Positions 37,901-44,709 of a DNA stretch of 49,614 bases are shown here, piece after piece. Position 1 is the stretch's first letter, and every line of letters begins with the position of its first letter. The notes under the pieces are model-generated. The model ran no database searches. It had not been told where the DNA came from and was given only the letters and a program-made list of their open reading frames with translations. The stretch is from CAJQQY01 sp964352225 (GTDB lineage: Bacteria > Bacteroidota > Bacteroidia > Chitinophagales > Saprospiraceae): positions 1 through 49,614 of the forward strand of contig CAYGRM010000009.1 in assembly GCA_964352225.1 (NCBI GenBank), read 5' to 3'. The translations under genes were made by a program, and so were the position numbers.

Positions 37901-38160
37901 ACTTTGATGGGTACAATGATTACTTCACTTTATTTGCCAATGATCAAGTAGATGAAATTTTAGAATTATCAATTTTTGATCGATGGGGTGAGCATGTTTT
38001 CAAAAAAGAAAATTTTCAACCCAATGATCCGATCTTAGGATGGGATGGTAGATTCAAAGGGGAGGATTTGAATCCAGCTGTATTTGTTTATATTTTTGAA
38101 GTGAAATTAAAGGATGGGTCGACGAAGGTATTCTCGGGAGATGTTACTTTACAGAAATAA
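28990..38160 (+). CDS. Giant SprB/HYR-repeat surface protein, type B (CHU_C) T9SS sorting domain
   Basis: A predicted cell-surface adhesin of about 3056 residues; the true length is unknown because of two N runs. A signal peptide (1 to about 23, ends NLFSQ) leads to a cysteine-rich N-terminal domain. A PKD/Ig-like domain follows. At about 375-1300 there are tandem HYR-like units of 82 residues (PPADLMVTC ... CGGTISYTWDFTDICGN). Next come units sharing CNDNGTxxDxTDDFY (about 1890-2300). Two SprB-like repeats are recognisable (ETCLNDGDGSVTI and ETCFDANDGLIVI). The CHU_C sorting domain is at about 2960-3056 (IPNVFSPNFDGYNDYF ... FDRWGEHVF). SprB-type proteins are carried by the T9SS and in gliding relatives move along the cell surface. 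Very high DNA identity between central units indicates recent amplification. Confidence 0.93.
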   Translation: MTKRLLFILLTLNVISVQNLFSQCTDGTQPECQCSTAPVLCTVDDLDNYMFSMSSYQHPQDAPQPLCPGANNTVPNNPTWFAFTAWCTDLTLEASFSNCTQMSGSIGVQIAIYEDCTFTNAVACNVNANACNTNDKTLTMTGLTIGGVYYFLVDGCLGSYCDVTIDIIGVCGQEMIDPWTLGVTGETNACGGNTETYSVETLAGAQTYHWFVNGVLVGTSPTPTFDIAWATAGSYQLCIDASNDPCVPITDLPGQLCTTINVYESDAGTITAPTLLCPNDIATISASGFNAGVNNAQAILITDAAGVILEVITGGSGTYTSAVCGTFTIYSYNYIPAIGTAPVVGNNVNAIDCAAECCDLESVTITFEDTQAPVFPNPPMNLTLTCSDLVPTMMDLGWTDNCDGVGTVVGMETGSADVCSGGTITRIWEYTDACSNTGTHTQTITVTPAPPPTFTNPPADQTVTCDNIPTSAADLSYTNNALGACEISGMVSPTSSGTADICGGTISYTWDFTDLCGNTISHTQNITVTPAAPPTFINPPADQTATCDNIPTGAPDLDYTNNENGTCLIMGTVSPTQSGSADICGGTISYTWDFTDICGNNISHTQNITVTPATAPTFLNPPADLMVTCDNIXXXXXXXXXXXXXXXXXXXXXXXXXXXXXXXXXXLDYTNNENGTCLVMGTVSPTQSGSADICGGTISYTWDFTDICGNNISHTQNITVTPAAAPTFLNPPADLMVTCDNIPTGAPDLDYTNNENGTCLVMGTVSSTQSGSADICGGTISYTWDFTDICGNNISHTQNITVTPAAAPTFLNPPADLMVTCDNIPTGAPDLDYTNNENGTCLVMGTVSPTQSGSADICGGTISYTWDFTDICGNNISHTQNITVTPAAAPTFLNPPADLMVTCDNIPTGAPDLDYTNNENGTCLVMGTVSPTQSGSADICGGTISYTWDFTDICGNNISHTQNITVTPAAAPTFLNPPADLMVTCDNIPTGAPDLDYTNNENGTCLVMGTVSPTQSGSADICGGTISYTWQFADICGNAISHTQNITVTPADAPTFINPPTDQTVSCANIPTGAPDLDYTNNETGTCLVMGSVPAVESGSADECGGTITYTWTFTDICNNTITHVQNYTVTPAPPAAFTGNLPQDITVDCDNAPSGFPPNLPYTNTESGVCAIAGSAQASISGGYTECGGVIGYLWQFTDDCGRTISHTQNVTVDPAPPAAFINPPSATTLDCSSVPNILPTLSYTNNQTGPCAINGTVSAIQSGFYDACGGNITYTWTFTDNCNRSISHSQNVVVTPASDPMFTSLPADMTINCGEQFPTPPNLPYTNNETGNCAITGTVPATVTSNANGGMEYTWTFTNPCNNFTITHTQVIDQTPSPDITINPTQVTICEGESFDLSTVMVTDLNNTNPNITFHSSTPASIGNQIPSSNVSPLTTTTYYILASNSFGCSDETSFDVVIEEPPFAGIDGMGEICFDTPSNINLFSYLSGSYTPTGTWVDTYGSGVNLSNPNNVSLQGFPPGTYTFDYFVASGGVCPDDMASVTLEFLPDVFIIPFDILCSADPDFYEVSIATFGNSILTFEGTYTDLGNNMGIVTDIPIGSSLLILASNPSNILCIYSVNISPPDCDCPNVDPPVNNGNAIICEGASNPQLSVTVGTDETANWYDAPSGGILLASGSNTFTPSETAVGIYTYYVESENLTSGCVSSILTPVQFEIAANPSGNNAQLEECDLDGDGFEAFNLTEANSNISSNTSYSFTYYETLSDAQNGTDALPNIYTNTVSPTQTLFVVISNSANCTSIVELTLVVNPAPSISLQIENETCLNDGDGSVTINSPTGVNYSLDNATWTTNNVFNNLISGNYTAYVEDGNGCIASQNFDINPGLEITLSSFDIVCNDNGTASDATDDFYNITFTLINNNGNTGTFTVFDGSLNISSLNYNQSNTISLPAQGQSLTLTFTDDQVACFITQEIGPLNSCSTDCSISIDQLDITCSDNGTGNNATDDFYTITINASAINGSANNTYNVLIDGILNFNYTYNNAATFTLPANGSSPIISVVDNQDVQCQATQTIGSLEECSDPCVIQFTSVDFICNDNGTITDPTDDFYEINIQASAVNFGALNSFEIFANNISQGIFTYATGGIFTLPADGNAVQILIQDADEPLCFAEQNIGTLEPCNEDCTINATVSNIVCDDNGTGNDDSDDTFTFDVLVNGQNTGATWQSTDGTLAGTYGTTQNFGPYLIADGNLNFDLQDVTTATCLTSISINAPTTCSDPCVINFEVVDVVCNNNGTITDPTDDFYEINIQASAVNFGATNSFEIFANNISQGVFTYAXXXXXXXXXXXXXXXXXXXXXXXXXXXXXXXXXXDGNLNFDLQDVTTATCLTSISINAPATCSSCPQTVDAGNGSTLTCNNTIANLNGSSSEIGIYLWTGPNSFSSTDLITTTTSPGWYYLTGTYANNCAATDSVFIDIENDLPTANAGPDQSITCDILEVTLNGLGSSGSNLEFEWTTAAGIFISDQTQITINTPGIYNLQLTDLVSGCTSTDQVEVLEDTDLPSAVIFADPDNILDCVISSITLTSANEPNVIYSWNSIIATEYVVTEGGVVDLIAIDTISGCENFNQVTITDIQDYPFVNLDTPSPISCYEPNTLIDGSSSQQGLNIVYNWFDANNNLIVGQNGNTLLIDNGGFYYLQLIDTLNGCENIDSVFVESLLNVPLAQAVEDITLFCGDTETNLNVNILGAIDDLEIIWTTANGNIVSGATTQNPLVNQSGIYTVTIQDTISGCITTDNLEVIINNNVPQLMVADVYDETCFDANDGLIVISNISGGEPPFTYTLNGSPTDNSGQFQNLAPGFYNITITDANGCTLEDNFIINPGINLELSLPEVIEILEGNSSTIQAIVNVPVDSLEYIQWAPPEFLSCDTCLTTTVETLDDQTFQLTIIDNNGCIAIAVINIIILPQVKVYIPNVFSPNFDGYNDYFTLFANDQVDEILELSIFDRWGEHVFKKENFQPNDPILGWDGRFKGEDLNPAVFVYIFEVKLKDGSTKVFSGDVTLQK
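30646..32385 (+). repeat. Tandem 246-bp (82-residue) HYR-like units
   Basis: The marker GATTATACxAATAATGAAA recurs at 30661, 30991, 31237, 31483, 31729, 31975 and 32221, exactly 246 bp apart except across the N run. Units are nearly identical at DNA level, with mostly synonymous differences. Each encodes two beta-strand blocks with three or four cysteines. More diverged units continue on both sides (about 30109-30645 and 32386-33110). Confidence 0.92.
30887..30986. other. Assembly gap, 100 N placeholder
   Basis: Exactly 100 N lie inside the 246-bp tandem array. Comparison with the neighbouring units shows that only 16 bp are missing if no whole unit was collapsed; otherwise 16 plus multiples of 246. 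Because 16 and 100 are both 1 modulo 3, the reading frame is kept. Confidence 0.95.
35281..36174 (+). repeat. 582-bp super-repeat interrupted by a gap
   Basis: The block starting ACAGATCCAACTGATGATTT (35281) recurs at 35863 with a few substitutions, an offset of 582 bp or 194 residues. The second copy is interrupted by the N run 35984-36083 and resumes at GATGGAAATTTAAATTTTGA. Confidence 0.9.
35984..36083. other. Assembly gap, 100 N placeholder
   Basis: Exactly 100 N. Aligning the flanks to the first 582-bp copy gives 313 missing bases (equivalent to 35402-35714), or 313 plus multiples of 582. Both 313 and 100 are 1 modulo 3, so the frame holds and the gene is likely intact. Confidence 0.95.
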
Positions 38161-38170
38161 TTTTTAATTT

Positions 38171-38206
38171 AGTCCTTCCAGAACTTTAAGTTCTGGAAGG
38201 ACTTTT
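38171..38206. terminator. Bidirectional Rho-independent terminator
   Basis: A 14-bp GC-containing stem AGTCCTTCCAGAAC / GTTCTGGAAGGACT (38171-38184 with 38190-38203) with a short T tail separates the giant gene from the converging leftward gene at 38221. Confidence 0.88.
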
Positions 38207-38220
38207 AGAATAATAGAAAC

Positions 38221-38829
38221 CTATACAAACCTTCCATTTGGATCATGTGCATATGCCGAATCAATATCCACCAACCGCTCCAAAGTAAAAGCAAAAAGAT
38301 CAAACAAAGCTTTAATCTGAGCCTCATTTCTCAATACACCAACACATTGAAAATATAATTCATCTACACCTTCTGGATATTTTTTAGTAAAAATTCCTTC
38401 GTCATCTCTGATTTCAAAATGAATTCTTGGATGCTTTTCGATCAAGGCTTTTATCTCATCACCTGCTAAAAGTCTTGCTATCTGAAATTGATCATTACCT
38501 TTAATCACAAAGTCTTTATCAAAATATTCATCCCCAACCTCAATATCTTGCATCCCAAAATATTTCCCCATATTTGAAAAAAATCCAGCTCGATAAATCT
38601 TAAAATATAATCCATCTCGATTTACAAAAGGCGCTCGCATTCGAGTATAAGTTACAGAGGTTTTTCCTGTACTCTGAGTATAGGTATCTAAAATAATTTC
38701 CCACTCACCATGCAAATAAGAAATATAATCTCTTTCCCAAAATCCACCATCGCGATATTCAGCTCCGATATCATAAGCGATTTGAGCCCATATTTCATCT
38801 CTTGATGATCCAAATATACTTCGTAACAT
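38221..38829 (-). CDS. Hypothetical protein, DUF3137-like pattern
   Basis: A 202-residue soluble protein without a signal peptide. Features are an N-terminal helix with FGSSRDEIWAQIA, then a beta-rich centre. DEYFDKDFVIKGND (about 105-118) is followed by LLAGDEIKALIEKHPRIHFEIRDD, a pattern I associate tentatively with DUF3137-type proteins. The C-terminal helix ends ERLVDIDSAY. Role unknown. A decayed partial copy of its C-terminus lies immediately upstream on the same strand (38853-38954), so the locus once held two tandem paralogues. Its stop is 15 nt from the shared terminator. Confidence 0.65.
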   Translation of the reverse strand: MLRSIFGSSRDEIWAQIAYDIGAEYRDGGFWERDYISYLHGEWEIILDTYTQSTGKTSVTYTRMRAPFVNRDGLYFKIYRAGFFSNMGKYFGMQDIEVGDEYFDKDFVIKGNDQFQIARLLAGDEIKALIEKHPRIHFEIRDDEGIFTKKYPEGVDELYFQCVGVLRNEAQIKALFDLFAFTLERLVDIDSAYAHDPNGRFV

Positions 38830-38852
38830 GTTCTACTCTTTATATTAATTTA

Positions 38853-38954
38853 TCAAACAAATCTAGTATTTAAATTAGATCCATATGCTGAATCAATTTC
38901 AACTAAACGCTCTAAGACATATGAAAAAAGGTCAAATAAAGTTATTGCTTCCAT
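38853..38954 (-). pseudogene. C-terminal remnant of a paralogue of the adjacent gene
   Basis: On the minus strand 33 codons read MEAITLFDLFSYVLERLVEI and then DSAYGSNLNTRFV, ending in TGA. This matches the end of the neighbouring gene (EAQIKALFDLFAFTLERLVDIDSAYAHDPNGRFV) at most positions. Further upstream a trace of its FTKK region can be read near 38970, but out of frame and with about 40 bases missing between. It is therefore a 5'-truncated, internally deleted tandem duplicate rather than a gene. The intact neighbour starts 23 nt after its stop. Confidence 0.8.
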
Positions 38955-39050
38955 TCAATTTCCAATAGCTTTTTAGTGAAAAATCATTAGTTGAATTTGG
39001 GTAAATATTTATTTTCATTTGCATTCACTTACTTTAGGCTAGTTCTAATA

Positions 39051-41720
39051 TCAATAAAACCGATAGGTAAACTTCGCTAGAAAAATATTATTTGCTCGAT
39101 TTCTAAGTAAATCATCCCTCAACGATGGAAATATATCATTCTGAGGATCACCAAAACTAGTCGTCGATTGCGTCCAAACTAAAAAGAATTCAGACCCAGG
39201 CTTGTACTCCCATCGAATCACCATGTTGGATCGAAATTCCATGAAATTAAAATCTGGCTGTCCAAATGAATAATCCTCATCAGGGTCAAATCCATTCCTA
39301 TTTTCATCAATGAAAAATTTCTCCTCCTCCTCTGAATAGGTAATTTGATCATCATCATATAATTTATATCTTTCCTCAAAATCTCGATTGATCGGATCTG
39401 TAATATATTTAAAATCAGAATAATTTCCTTTTGAAATGAAAGGTTGTCCCCAATATTGAAAAGAAAGATTTGGTGTCAAACTATAATTCAGTCGCAGCGA
39501 TGTCGAAAAAGTTTTTTGAAAAATAGTTCCTGTGATGTACCGATCTTCATTTTCGAAGACATTATAACTTACATTCTGAATCACTCTTTTTTGTTGAAAA
39601 TAACTGACATTTAGCGATACCTGAAGCGCATTAATTGGTTGATAACTCACATTCCCACTTAAGCTCCTAACCGTCACCGAACCTTTATCTTGACCAATTC
39701 CATTAAACATTCCTCCATTCAAAAACACCTGAGCTTTCTTTCGAGAATCCGATCCGATATTGACAAAACTATAAATTCCACTTGACTGTCGCAACTTGGG
39801 CCCTCCAAAAAGTGCCTTAGCGCTGATGTCTTTAAATTCATAGCTAAAACCTCCACCGAGGCTCCAGAAATTTTTCAAAGAAGAAGAAACATTGGCATTG
39901 ATTCCTTGATAAATATTTTCCCCATCAAAATTCCAACGAGAGTAGGTATTAAAATTTGCCCCCAATTGTCGAAAAATCGAAAATGGTTTTGGCCAACGAT
40001 ATCCTATCCAATTCACAAAGTCAATCTGGTCAGCAGTATTCAAAAATCCAATATCATTTAACTCTAACTCAGGTGATCGCCAAGTAACTCCTGATTGGAA
40101 ACTCAGGTTATCTTTTCCTCCATAGTTCCCAATGGAAAGTGTTCCACCTTGCCCCGTCAAACTCGTTTTGGTATCATCTACAGAAAGGTGAGTAGCATCA
40201 GGTCGCTGAAAATAATGACCAAATGATTCTTGTGTTTCCTTAATTTTTAACGCAGTTCCTGTTACATGGCTAAATATAAAATTCGCATTGATTCGCCATT
40301 CCCTTTCCTTCCAAGAATGGAACAAATTAATTCCGCCTGAATAAGCTTGGTCATGAAATTGATCAATCAAATTAGTATCATCAATAAACCTTTTGACGTG
40401 CGTCAGAGAAAGTCCAATTTGAGAAGCACCGTTTTTAAAATCTTTGGAGACTCGACCCACAAAATAATTAGAAAGGGGCTCAACTAATTCTTGCGTCTCC
40501 TCTCCATCCAAGGAAATTTTAACATGCTCCTTGGATGTTACACTTTCTAATAAACCAATTGACCAGCCATCTTGAGTTTTTCCACTTAGCTTTGCTGCTC
40601 CCAAAATATTAGTAAATCGAGGTCGCTGAGAATAGGCATTATCCGCAATCGAAACGCTTCCCGAAGGCGAGGATCCTATCCTTCTAGAATAAAAAAGATT
40701 ATCATTTCCGAAGGAACCACCCGCATCTAACTCCGCTACTTGAAAACTAAAAATATTTGCATTCTCAATAAAGAAAGGTCGTTGCTCGTTAAAGAAAATT
40801 TGGAAACCATCTAATGCCAAAGCTGAAGGGTCTGCTTCAACTTGCCCAAAATCCGGGTTGATCGTAAAGTCTAAAGTCAAATCATTGGTCAATCCTATTT
40901 TCCCATCTACCCCTGCATTTAATTTAGTTTTCGTTCCAGTCGCAAAAGGGTTGCCTTCTTCTTTTTTTGCAAAATTAAAACTGCTTACAACATAAGGTTG
41001 CAATTCTATTTGACGCTTTGGCTGAATATCTTTGATCCCATGAAGCTCTGCAAAATTACTTACCCAACCATTCACATTTCGAGGAACGAACTGAAAAGTA
41101 CTTCGTTCATCTGCTCCAAAATCTCGTCGCATAATACTGAATCCCCAAGTATGAACTTCCTTGTCTGCAAAGCGAAGTTGGCTCAATGGAATTTTCACTT
41201 CAGCTGTCCAACCATCAGCCACAATCTTAGTTTCGCCATACCAAATTGGATTCCAATTAGTGTCCCAATTATTTCCATTACCAGAAATAAACTCATCCCC
41301 TTTTACCCCCGAAGCTGAAAGCGTAAATGAAAAAGCAGTATTTTTATCAAAATAACTGTCTATGTTTATCTCCATCCAATCTCCTGGAAAATTATCTCTC
41401 CGACTCAATCTACTTTCTATTTTTTGGGGATCATTGTGATAAGCATAATAAGCTACATATAAATTATCATCGTCGTATTTTATTTTAAACTTGGTTTGTT
41501 GCTTTGGCTGATCTCCATTGTTAGGTTCAAGCACAGTAAAGTCTTCCCCCCACTCTACATCAGCCCATTCATCATCATTTATAATTCCATCAATAACTGG
41601 TACTTCCAACTGAACCCGCGCTGTGGTATATGACTTTCGCTTAAATTCTTGAGCAGATAGCGAGGTTATACAAATGAGTACTGTACCGATGGTAGCAATT
41701 ATTTTTTTCAATGTTGACAT
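39051..41720 (-). CDS. DUF5916 outer-membrane protein with CBM9-like N-terminal domain
   Basis: An exported 889-residue protein. The signal peptide is about 1-23 (SLSAQ). The N-terminal domain (about 35-235) is carbohydrate-binding-module-9-like: PVIDGIINDDEWADVEW, LYVAYYAYHNDP, the WMEINIDSYFDKNTAF segment, and GWTAEVKIPLSQLRF. The remaining 650 residues are DUF5916, starting near FNEQRPFFIENANIFSF (about 310-326). They consist of alternating beta-strands ending in FLAKFTYRFY. The terminal aromatic residue and strand pattern fit an outer-membrane beta-barrel. The family is common in Bacteroidota; its substrate is not known, and sugar or amidohydrolase-linked roles are guesses. It appears to be transcribed alone. 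Confidence 0.9.
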   Translation of the reverse strand: MSTLKKIIATIGTVLICITSLSAQEFKRKSYTTARVQLEVPVIDGIINDDEWADVEWGEDFTVLEPNNGDQPKQQTKFKIKYDDDNLYVAYYAYHNDPQKIESRLSRRDNFPGDWMEINIDSYFDKNTAFSFTLSASGVKGDEFISGNGNNWDTNWNPIWYGETKIVADGWTAEVKIPLSQLRFADKEVHTWGFSIMRRDFGADERSTFQFVPRNVNGWVSNFAELHGIKDIQPKRQIELQPYVVSSFNFAKKEEGNPFATGTKTKLNAGVDGKIGLTNDLTLDFTINPDFGQVEADPSALALDGFQIFFNEQRPFFIENANIFSFQVAELDAGGSFGNDNLFYSRRIGSSPSGSVSIADNAYSQRPRFTNILGAAKLSGKTQDGWSIGLLESVTSKEHVKISLDGEETQELVEPLSNYFVGRVSKDFKNGASQIGLSLTHVKRFIDDTNLIDQFHDQAYSGGINLFHSWKEREWRINANFIFSHVTGTALKIKETQESFGHYFQRPDATHLSVDDTKTSLTGQGGTLSIGNYGGKDNLSFQSGVTWRSPELELNDIGFLNTADQIDFVNWIGYRWPKPFSIFRQLGANFNTYSRWNFDGENIYQGINANVSSSLKNFWSLGGGFSYEFKDISAKALFGGPKLRQSSGIYSFVNIGSDSRKKAQVFLNGGMFNGIGQDKGSVTVRSLSGNVSYQPINALQVSLNVSYFQQKRVIQNVSYNVFENEDRYITGTIFQKTFSTSLRLNYSLTPNLSFQYWGQPFISKGNYSDFKYITDPINRDFEERYKLYDDDQITYSEEEEKFFIDENRNGFDPDEDYSFGQPDFNFMEFRSNMVIRWEYKPGSEFFLVWTQSTTSFGDPQNDIFPSLRDDLLRNRANNIFLAKFTYRFY

Positions 41721-41962
41721 TTTTTTTTAAAATAAGATTTTAAATATCAATAATTTGAGTTTACTATTAAGACTGTATACTTTGATAATTTGCACGCAAA
41801 TTAAAAAGAACAATACGTTAAAGTAATTTAAATGTAGTCGGGGTTTGAATGGAAATTATCTTTAGATCTAAAGACAACTTAAAAGAGAGGTAAGATGCAA
41901 TTCAATTATTTTTTTATAAAAACATGCTATTGGGGTTTTAAAGAAAAAAAATTAGAAAAAAA

Positions 41963-42340
41963 TTAACAATCGAAATCCTTTCCCTCTTTTCTCATTTGCA
42001 TGATTCGTTCGATAATTTCATCTATTCTAGTTTCGGCAACCGTATTTGATTTTTTAAATCGAACACATCCTTTTCCTAGGTTTAATCCTTGCAGCAAAAG
42101 ACCTTCAGGATCAACTTTCTTAATATTTCCAATATAAAAACTCACATAATTCATCTGCGCATTCAGTTAAAATAACACACCTTCTGCGTCACTATAACTC
42201 AACATTTTATAATGAATCCCTTCGACTAATTGAGGTGCTTTAGCTTTAATGATTTTTCGAAGTTCTTGAACCTTTTCATATCGCCAATCTTTTTCCAATT
42301 GGTTGAGATATTCGGCAGGTGTTTTGACATCGTATTGCAT
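41963..42340 (-). pseudogene. DUF1801 family gene interrupted by one in-frame TAA
   Basis: Two adjacent pieces on the minus strand form one DUF1801-type protein of 125 codons. Codons 1-57 start at ATG 42340 (MQYDVKTPAEYLNQLEKDW and so on) and run through EGIHYKMLSYSDAEGVLF. Codon 58 is TAA (42167-42169). The same frame then continues LNAQMNYVSFYIGN and ends KEGKDFDC at 41963. Family members I remember read straight through this point, with 'LF-x-LNAQ' as one strand. No frameshift or deletion is needed, so this is a single nonsense codon, either a real pseudogenising change or a base error. An internal ATG at 42154 could yield only a 63-residue C-terminal fragment. DUF1801/YdhG-like proteins are small and of uncertain function. 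Confidence 0.85.
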
Positions 42341-42391
42341 AGTTAATAATTTTAATCTATTGGCGAAATCCTGATTGTAATATCTAAAAAA

Positions 42392-44128
42392 TCAATCATC
42401 CTCCAAGTTAGTTTGCAAGGCATCCCGCGTCCAAGTTTTTTCCAATCCTGCTTGCATATTCTTAAAGTGAGTAACTCCTTGATGAATATTCAAAAAATAA
42501 TTTTGCGCTCCCATTTCATCAACAAAACCGCTTTTAGCTACAAAATCTCTCACCGGTCCAATCATACCAGAAATATAAAAAGTAATATTTCTACTATTTA
42601 AATATTGTTGCAACTCCTTTAAAGTATGAAATCCTGTACTATCCATATCATGCATACTACTCGCATCCAACAAAATCATTTTAGTTTCCACTTCTCTTTC
42701 ATTGATTATTTCTTGAATGGTTTCTTGGAAATACGAAGCATTTCCAAAATATAGTTGATCGTCAAATCTAATTACCAAAATATCCTCAGGTTGCATCGCT
42801 GATTCAAAGCGATCAATATTTCGATAATTAATCGACTCTGGTAATTTCCCTAGAATGGCAATATGCGGTTTGGAACTACGATACAAAACCATACAAATTG
42901 ATAACACCACTCCTGCCAGTACACCTTCCTCGATTCCTAAAGATAACGTTACTATAAAGGTAGTCAACATCATATAAAAATCAGAGCGATGAGTATGCCA
43001 TAGATGTTTGGCCTCCTGCCAATCAAATAAACTGATGACTGATAACAATATAATTGCAGCTAATATCGCCTTCGGCAAAAAGTAAAATAGTGGGGTCAAA
43101 AAAACCAAAGTCAACCCAATTAATATCGCTGTAAAAATAGATGAAAAACCAGATCGTGCTCCCGCTTCATTGTTAACCGCTGACCGAGTGAAACTTCCTG
43201 AAGTGGGAATGGATTGAAAGAATGCACCTCCAATTTTTGAAATACCGAGTGCAATTAATTCTTGATTTGCTCTAATTTGATAATCACCATGCTTGGATTG
43301 GAGCACTTTTGCAATGGCGATACTTTCGACAATACAGATGATGGTTACGGTAAAAATAGTAGGATATAAAATCTTTATTTGCTCCCAAGTAATCTCTGGT
43401 ATTTGGAAGCTAGGTAATCCTTGGGGCACACCTTTTACAAGTTCTACTCCCATTTTTTCTTCTCCTACAAAATAAACTAACAACGTTCCTAGAATCACAA
43501 CTAATAATGCTCCGGGGATAGCTTTATTTATTTTTTTTAAAATCAACATTACAATGATACTTGCAAAACACAAAGCTACCGTAACCCAATTAGTTTCAGA
43601 AAAATGATTTGATGCATAATGAATTGTTTCGTAAACATGCGAAAATCTTGGTATAGAAATACCTAACAAATCTTTCAACTGACTAATCGCAATGATGATG
43701 GCTGCCGCGGAGGTGAAACCAACAATGACTGGATGAGAAATAAAATTAACTAAAAAACCTAATCGAAATACACCCAACAACATTTGCGCAATCCCAACCA
43801 ACATCCCTGTCAGAATCACTAACGAAATATATTCAGGAGTCATAGGATCAGCAATTTGACTTACACCCGCTAAGACCAAAAGTGCTGAAATCGCAACTGG
43901 CCCAATCGACATTTGTCGAGAGGTTCCTAAAATTGCATATAATAATAGTGGAATTAATCCTCCATATAATCCATAAATCGGAGGCATTCCAGCAAGCATA
44001 GCATAAGCCATTCCTTGAGGAACTAACATCACAGCAACAGTAGTTCCTGCAATTAGATCTTTTCTCCAATCTTGGGTAGAATGAGTTGAAAAGTTTTCAG
44101 CAATTGGAAAAAAGGACTTTAAATTCAT
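42392..44128 (-). CDS. SulP family inorganic anion transporter with STAS domain
   Basis: A 578-residue inner-membrane transporter. After a short cytoplasmic N-terminus the SulP signature appears: DLIAGTTVAVMLVPQGMAYAMLAG (about 24-47) and PPIYGLYGG. About a dozen hydrophobic segments follow up to residue 430, including the SGSFTRSAVNNEAGARS loop (about 315-331). The C-terminal STAS domain (about 450-560) has the conserved ASSMHDMDSTGFHTL with Ser497 at the position of the anti-sigma-antagonist phosphoserine. SulP proteins move sulfate, bicarbonate or other anions; the ion cannot be told from the sequence. There is no neighbouring carbonic anhydrase or sulfate-assimilation gene. ATG 44128 is the natural start. 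Confidence 0.95.
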   Translation of the reverse strand: MNLKSFFPIAENFSTHSTQDWRKDLIAGTTVAVMLVPQGMAYAMLAGMPPIYGLYGGLIPLLLYAILGTSRQMSIGPVAISALLVLAGVSQIADPMTPEYISLVILTGMLVGIAQMLLGVFRLGFLVNFISHPVIVGFTSAAAIIIAISQLKDLLGISIPRFSHVYETIHYASNHFSETNWVTVALCFASIIVMLILKKINKAIPGALLVVILGTLLVYFVGEEKMGVELVKGVPQGLPSFQIPEITWEQIKILYPTIFTVTIICIVESIAIAKVLQSKHGDYQIRANQELIALGISKIGGAFFQSIPTSGSFTRSAVNNEAGARSGFSSIFTAILIGLTLVFLTPLFYFLPKAILAAIILLSVISLFDWQEAKHLWHTHRSDFYMMLTTFIVTLSLGIEEGVLAGVVLSICMVLYRSSKPHIAILGKLPESINYRNIDRFESAMQPEDILVIRFDDQLYFGNASYFQETIQEIINEREVETKMILLDASSMHDMDSTGFHTLKELQQYLNSRNITFYISGMIGPVRDFVAKSGFVDEMGAQNYFLNIHQGVTHFKNMQAGLEKTWTRDALQTNLEDD

Positions 44129-44709
44129 TCTGCAAAAATAAGTGTTTCAGAGCTAAATTCTGTAACCTGTATCACATTAGTATTATTTTTTTGGGGTTTT
44201 ACATAAAAAAAGATACATAAAGAGCATCCCTTGAAACCAATAGTAATTTATGAAATAGGTCTGATGATGTTATCTAAGGGTTATTGATGAATTCATTTGG
44301 TCATTTATTAATAGTTATTGAGTTAATGGTTATTTCCAAAATGGGACTTCTAAAAATGGTGCGATTAATAACTCATTAACCAATAACTTAATAACCAAAT
44401 GAAATCATCTAGAATCTATCTAAGATGGTAGCACATAAATTAAAATAGGAAAAAGTATATATATTATCTATTCCTTCTTATCTTATCTTAGAGGTATTAT
44501 CTAGTTTCATCCATGAATATTATTGATCAAAACTTTACAAAATTCATATGAGATCTTTTCTGTAAATTTAGTTTTCTCAGTACATTAGATATTTATATTC
44601 AATAAATAACAATACGATTTTCGCTGATATTAATTCAATTCCTTTCTTCCATTCAATTAATATTGTGATCACAATTAAATTATTATGACCTTTCAAAACA
44701 AATATCATC
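44129..44709. other. 581-bp intergenic region with dispersed repeats
   Basis: No credible gene. Between divergent genes it holds two related copies of a CATTTGGTTATTAAGTTATTG-like sequence: a diverged one at about 44288-44335 and one at 44366-44414 in the opposite orientation. The latter recurs perfectly at the right end of the window. The rest is AT-rich and presumably holds the two promoters. Confidence 0.6.
44366..44414 (-). repeat. 49-bp dispersed repeat, copy 1 (inverted to copy 2)
   Basis: The reverse complement of this 49-bp stretch is identical to 49564-49612 (starts TTCTAGATGATTTCATTTGG, ends AATGAGTTATTA). The copies are 5.2 kb apart and bracket six genes. A more diverged version lies just to the left at about 44288-44335. 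Confidence 0.92.

Noticed and set aside
38955..39050. Separate gene upstream of the paralogue remnant
   Set aside because: Only a broken FTKK-like trace of the same duplicated gene can be read, with stops in every useful frame.
41963..42154. 63-codon ORF as an independent small gene
   Set aside because: It is the C-terminal half of a DUF1801 protein whose first half lies directly upstream in the same frame, separated only by a TAA.
42167..42169. TAA as programmed recoding or an alternative genetic code
   Set aside because: All other genes here end normally with TAA, TGA or TAG, and there is no recoding structure evident. A nonsense mutation or base error is simpler.
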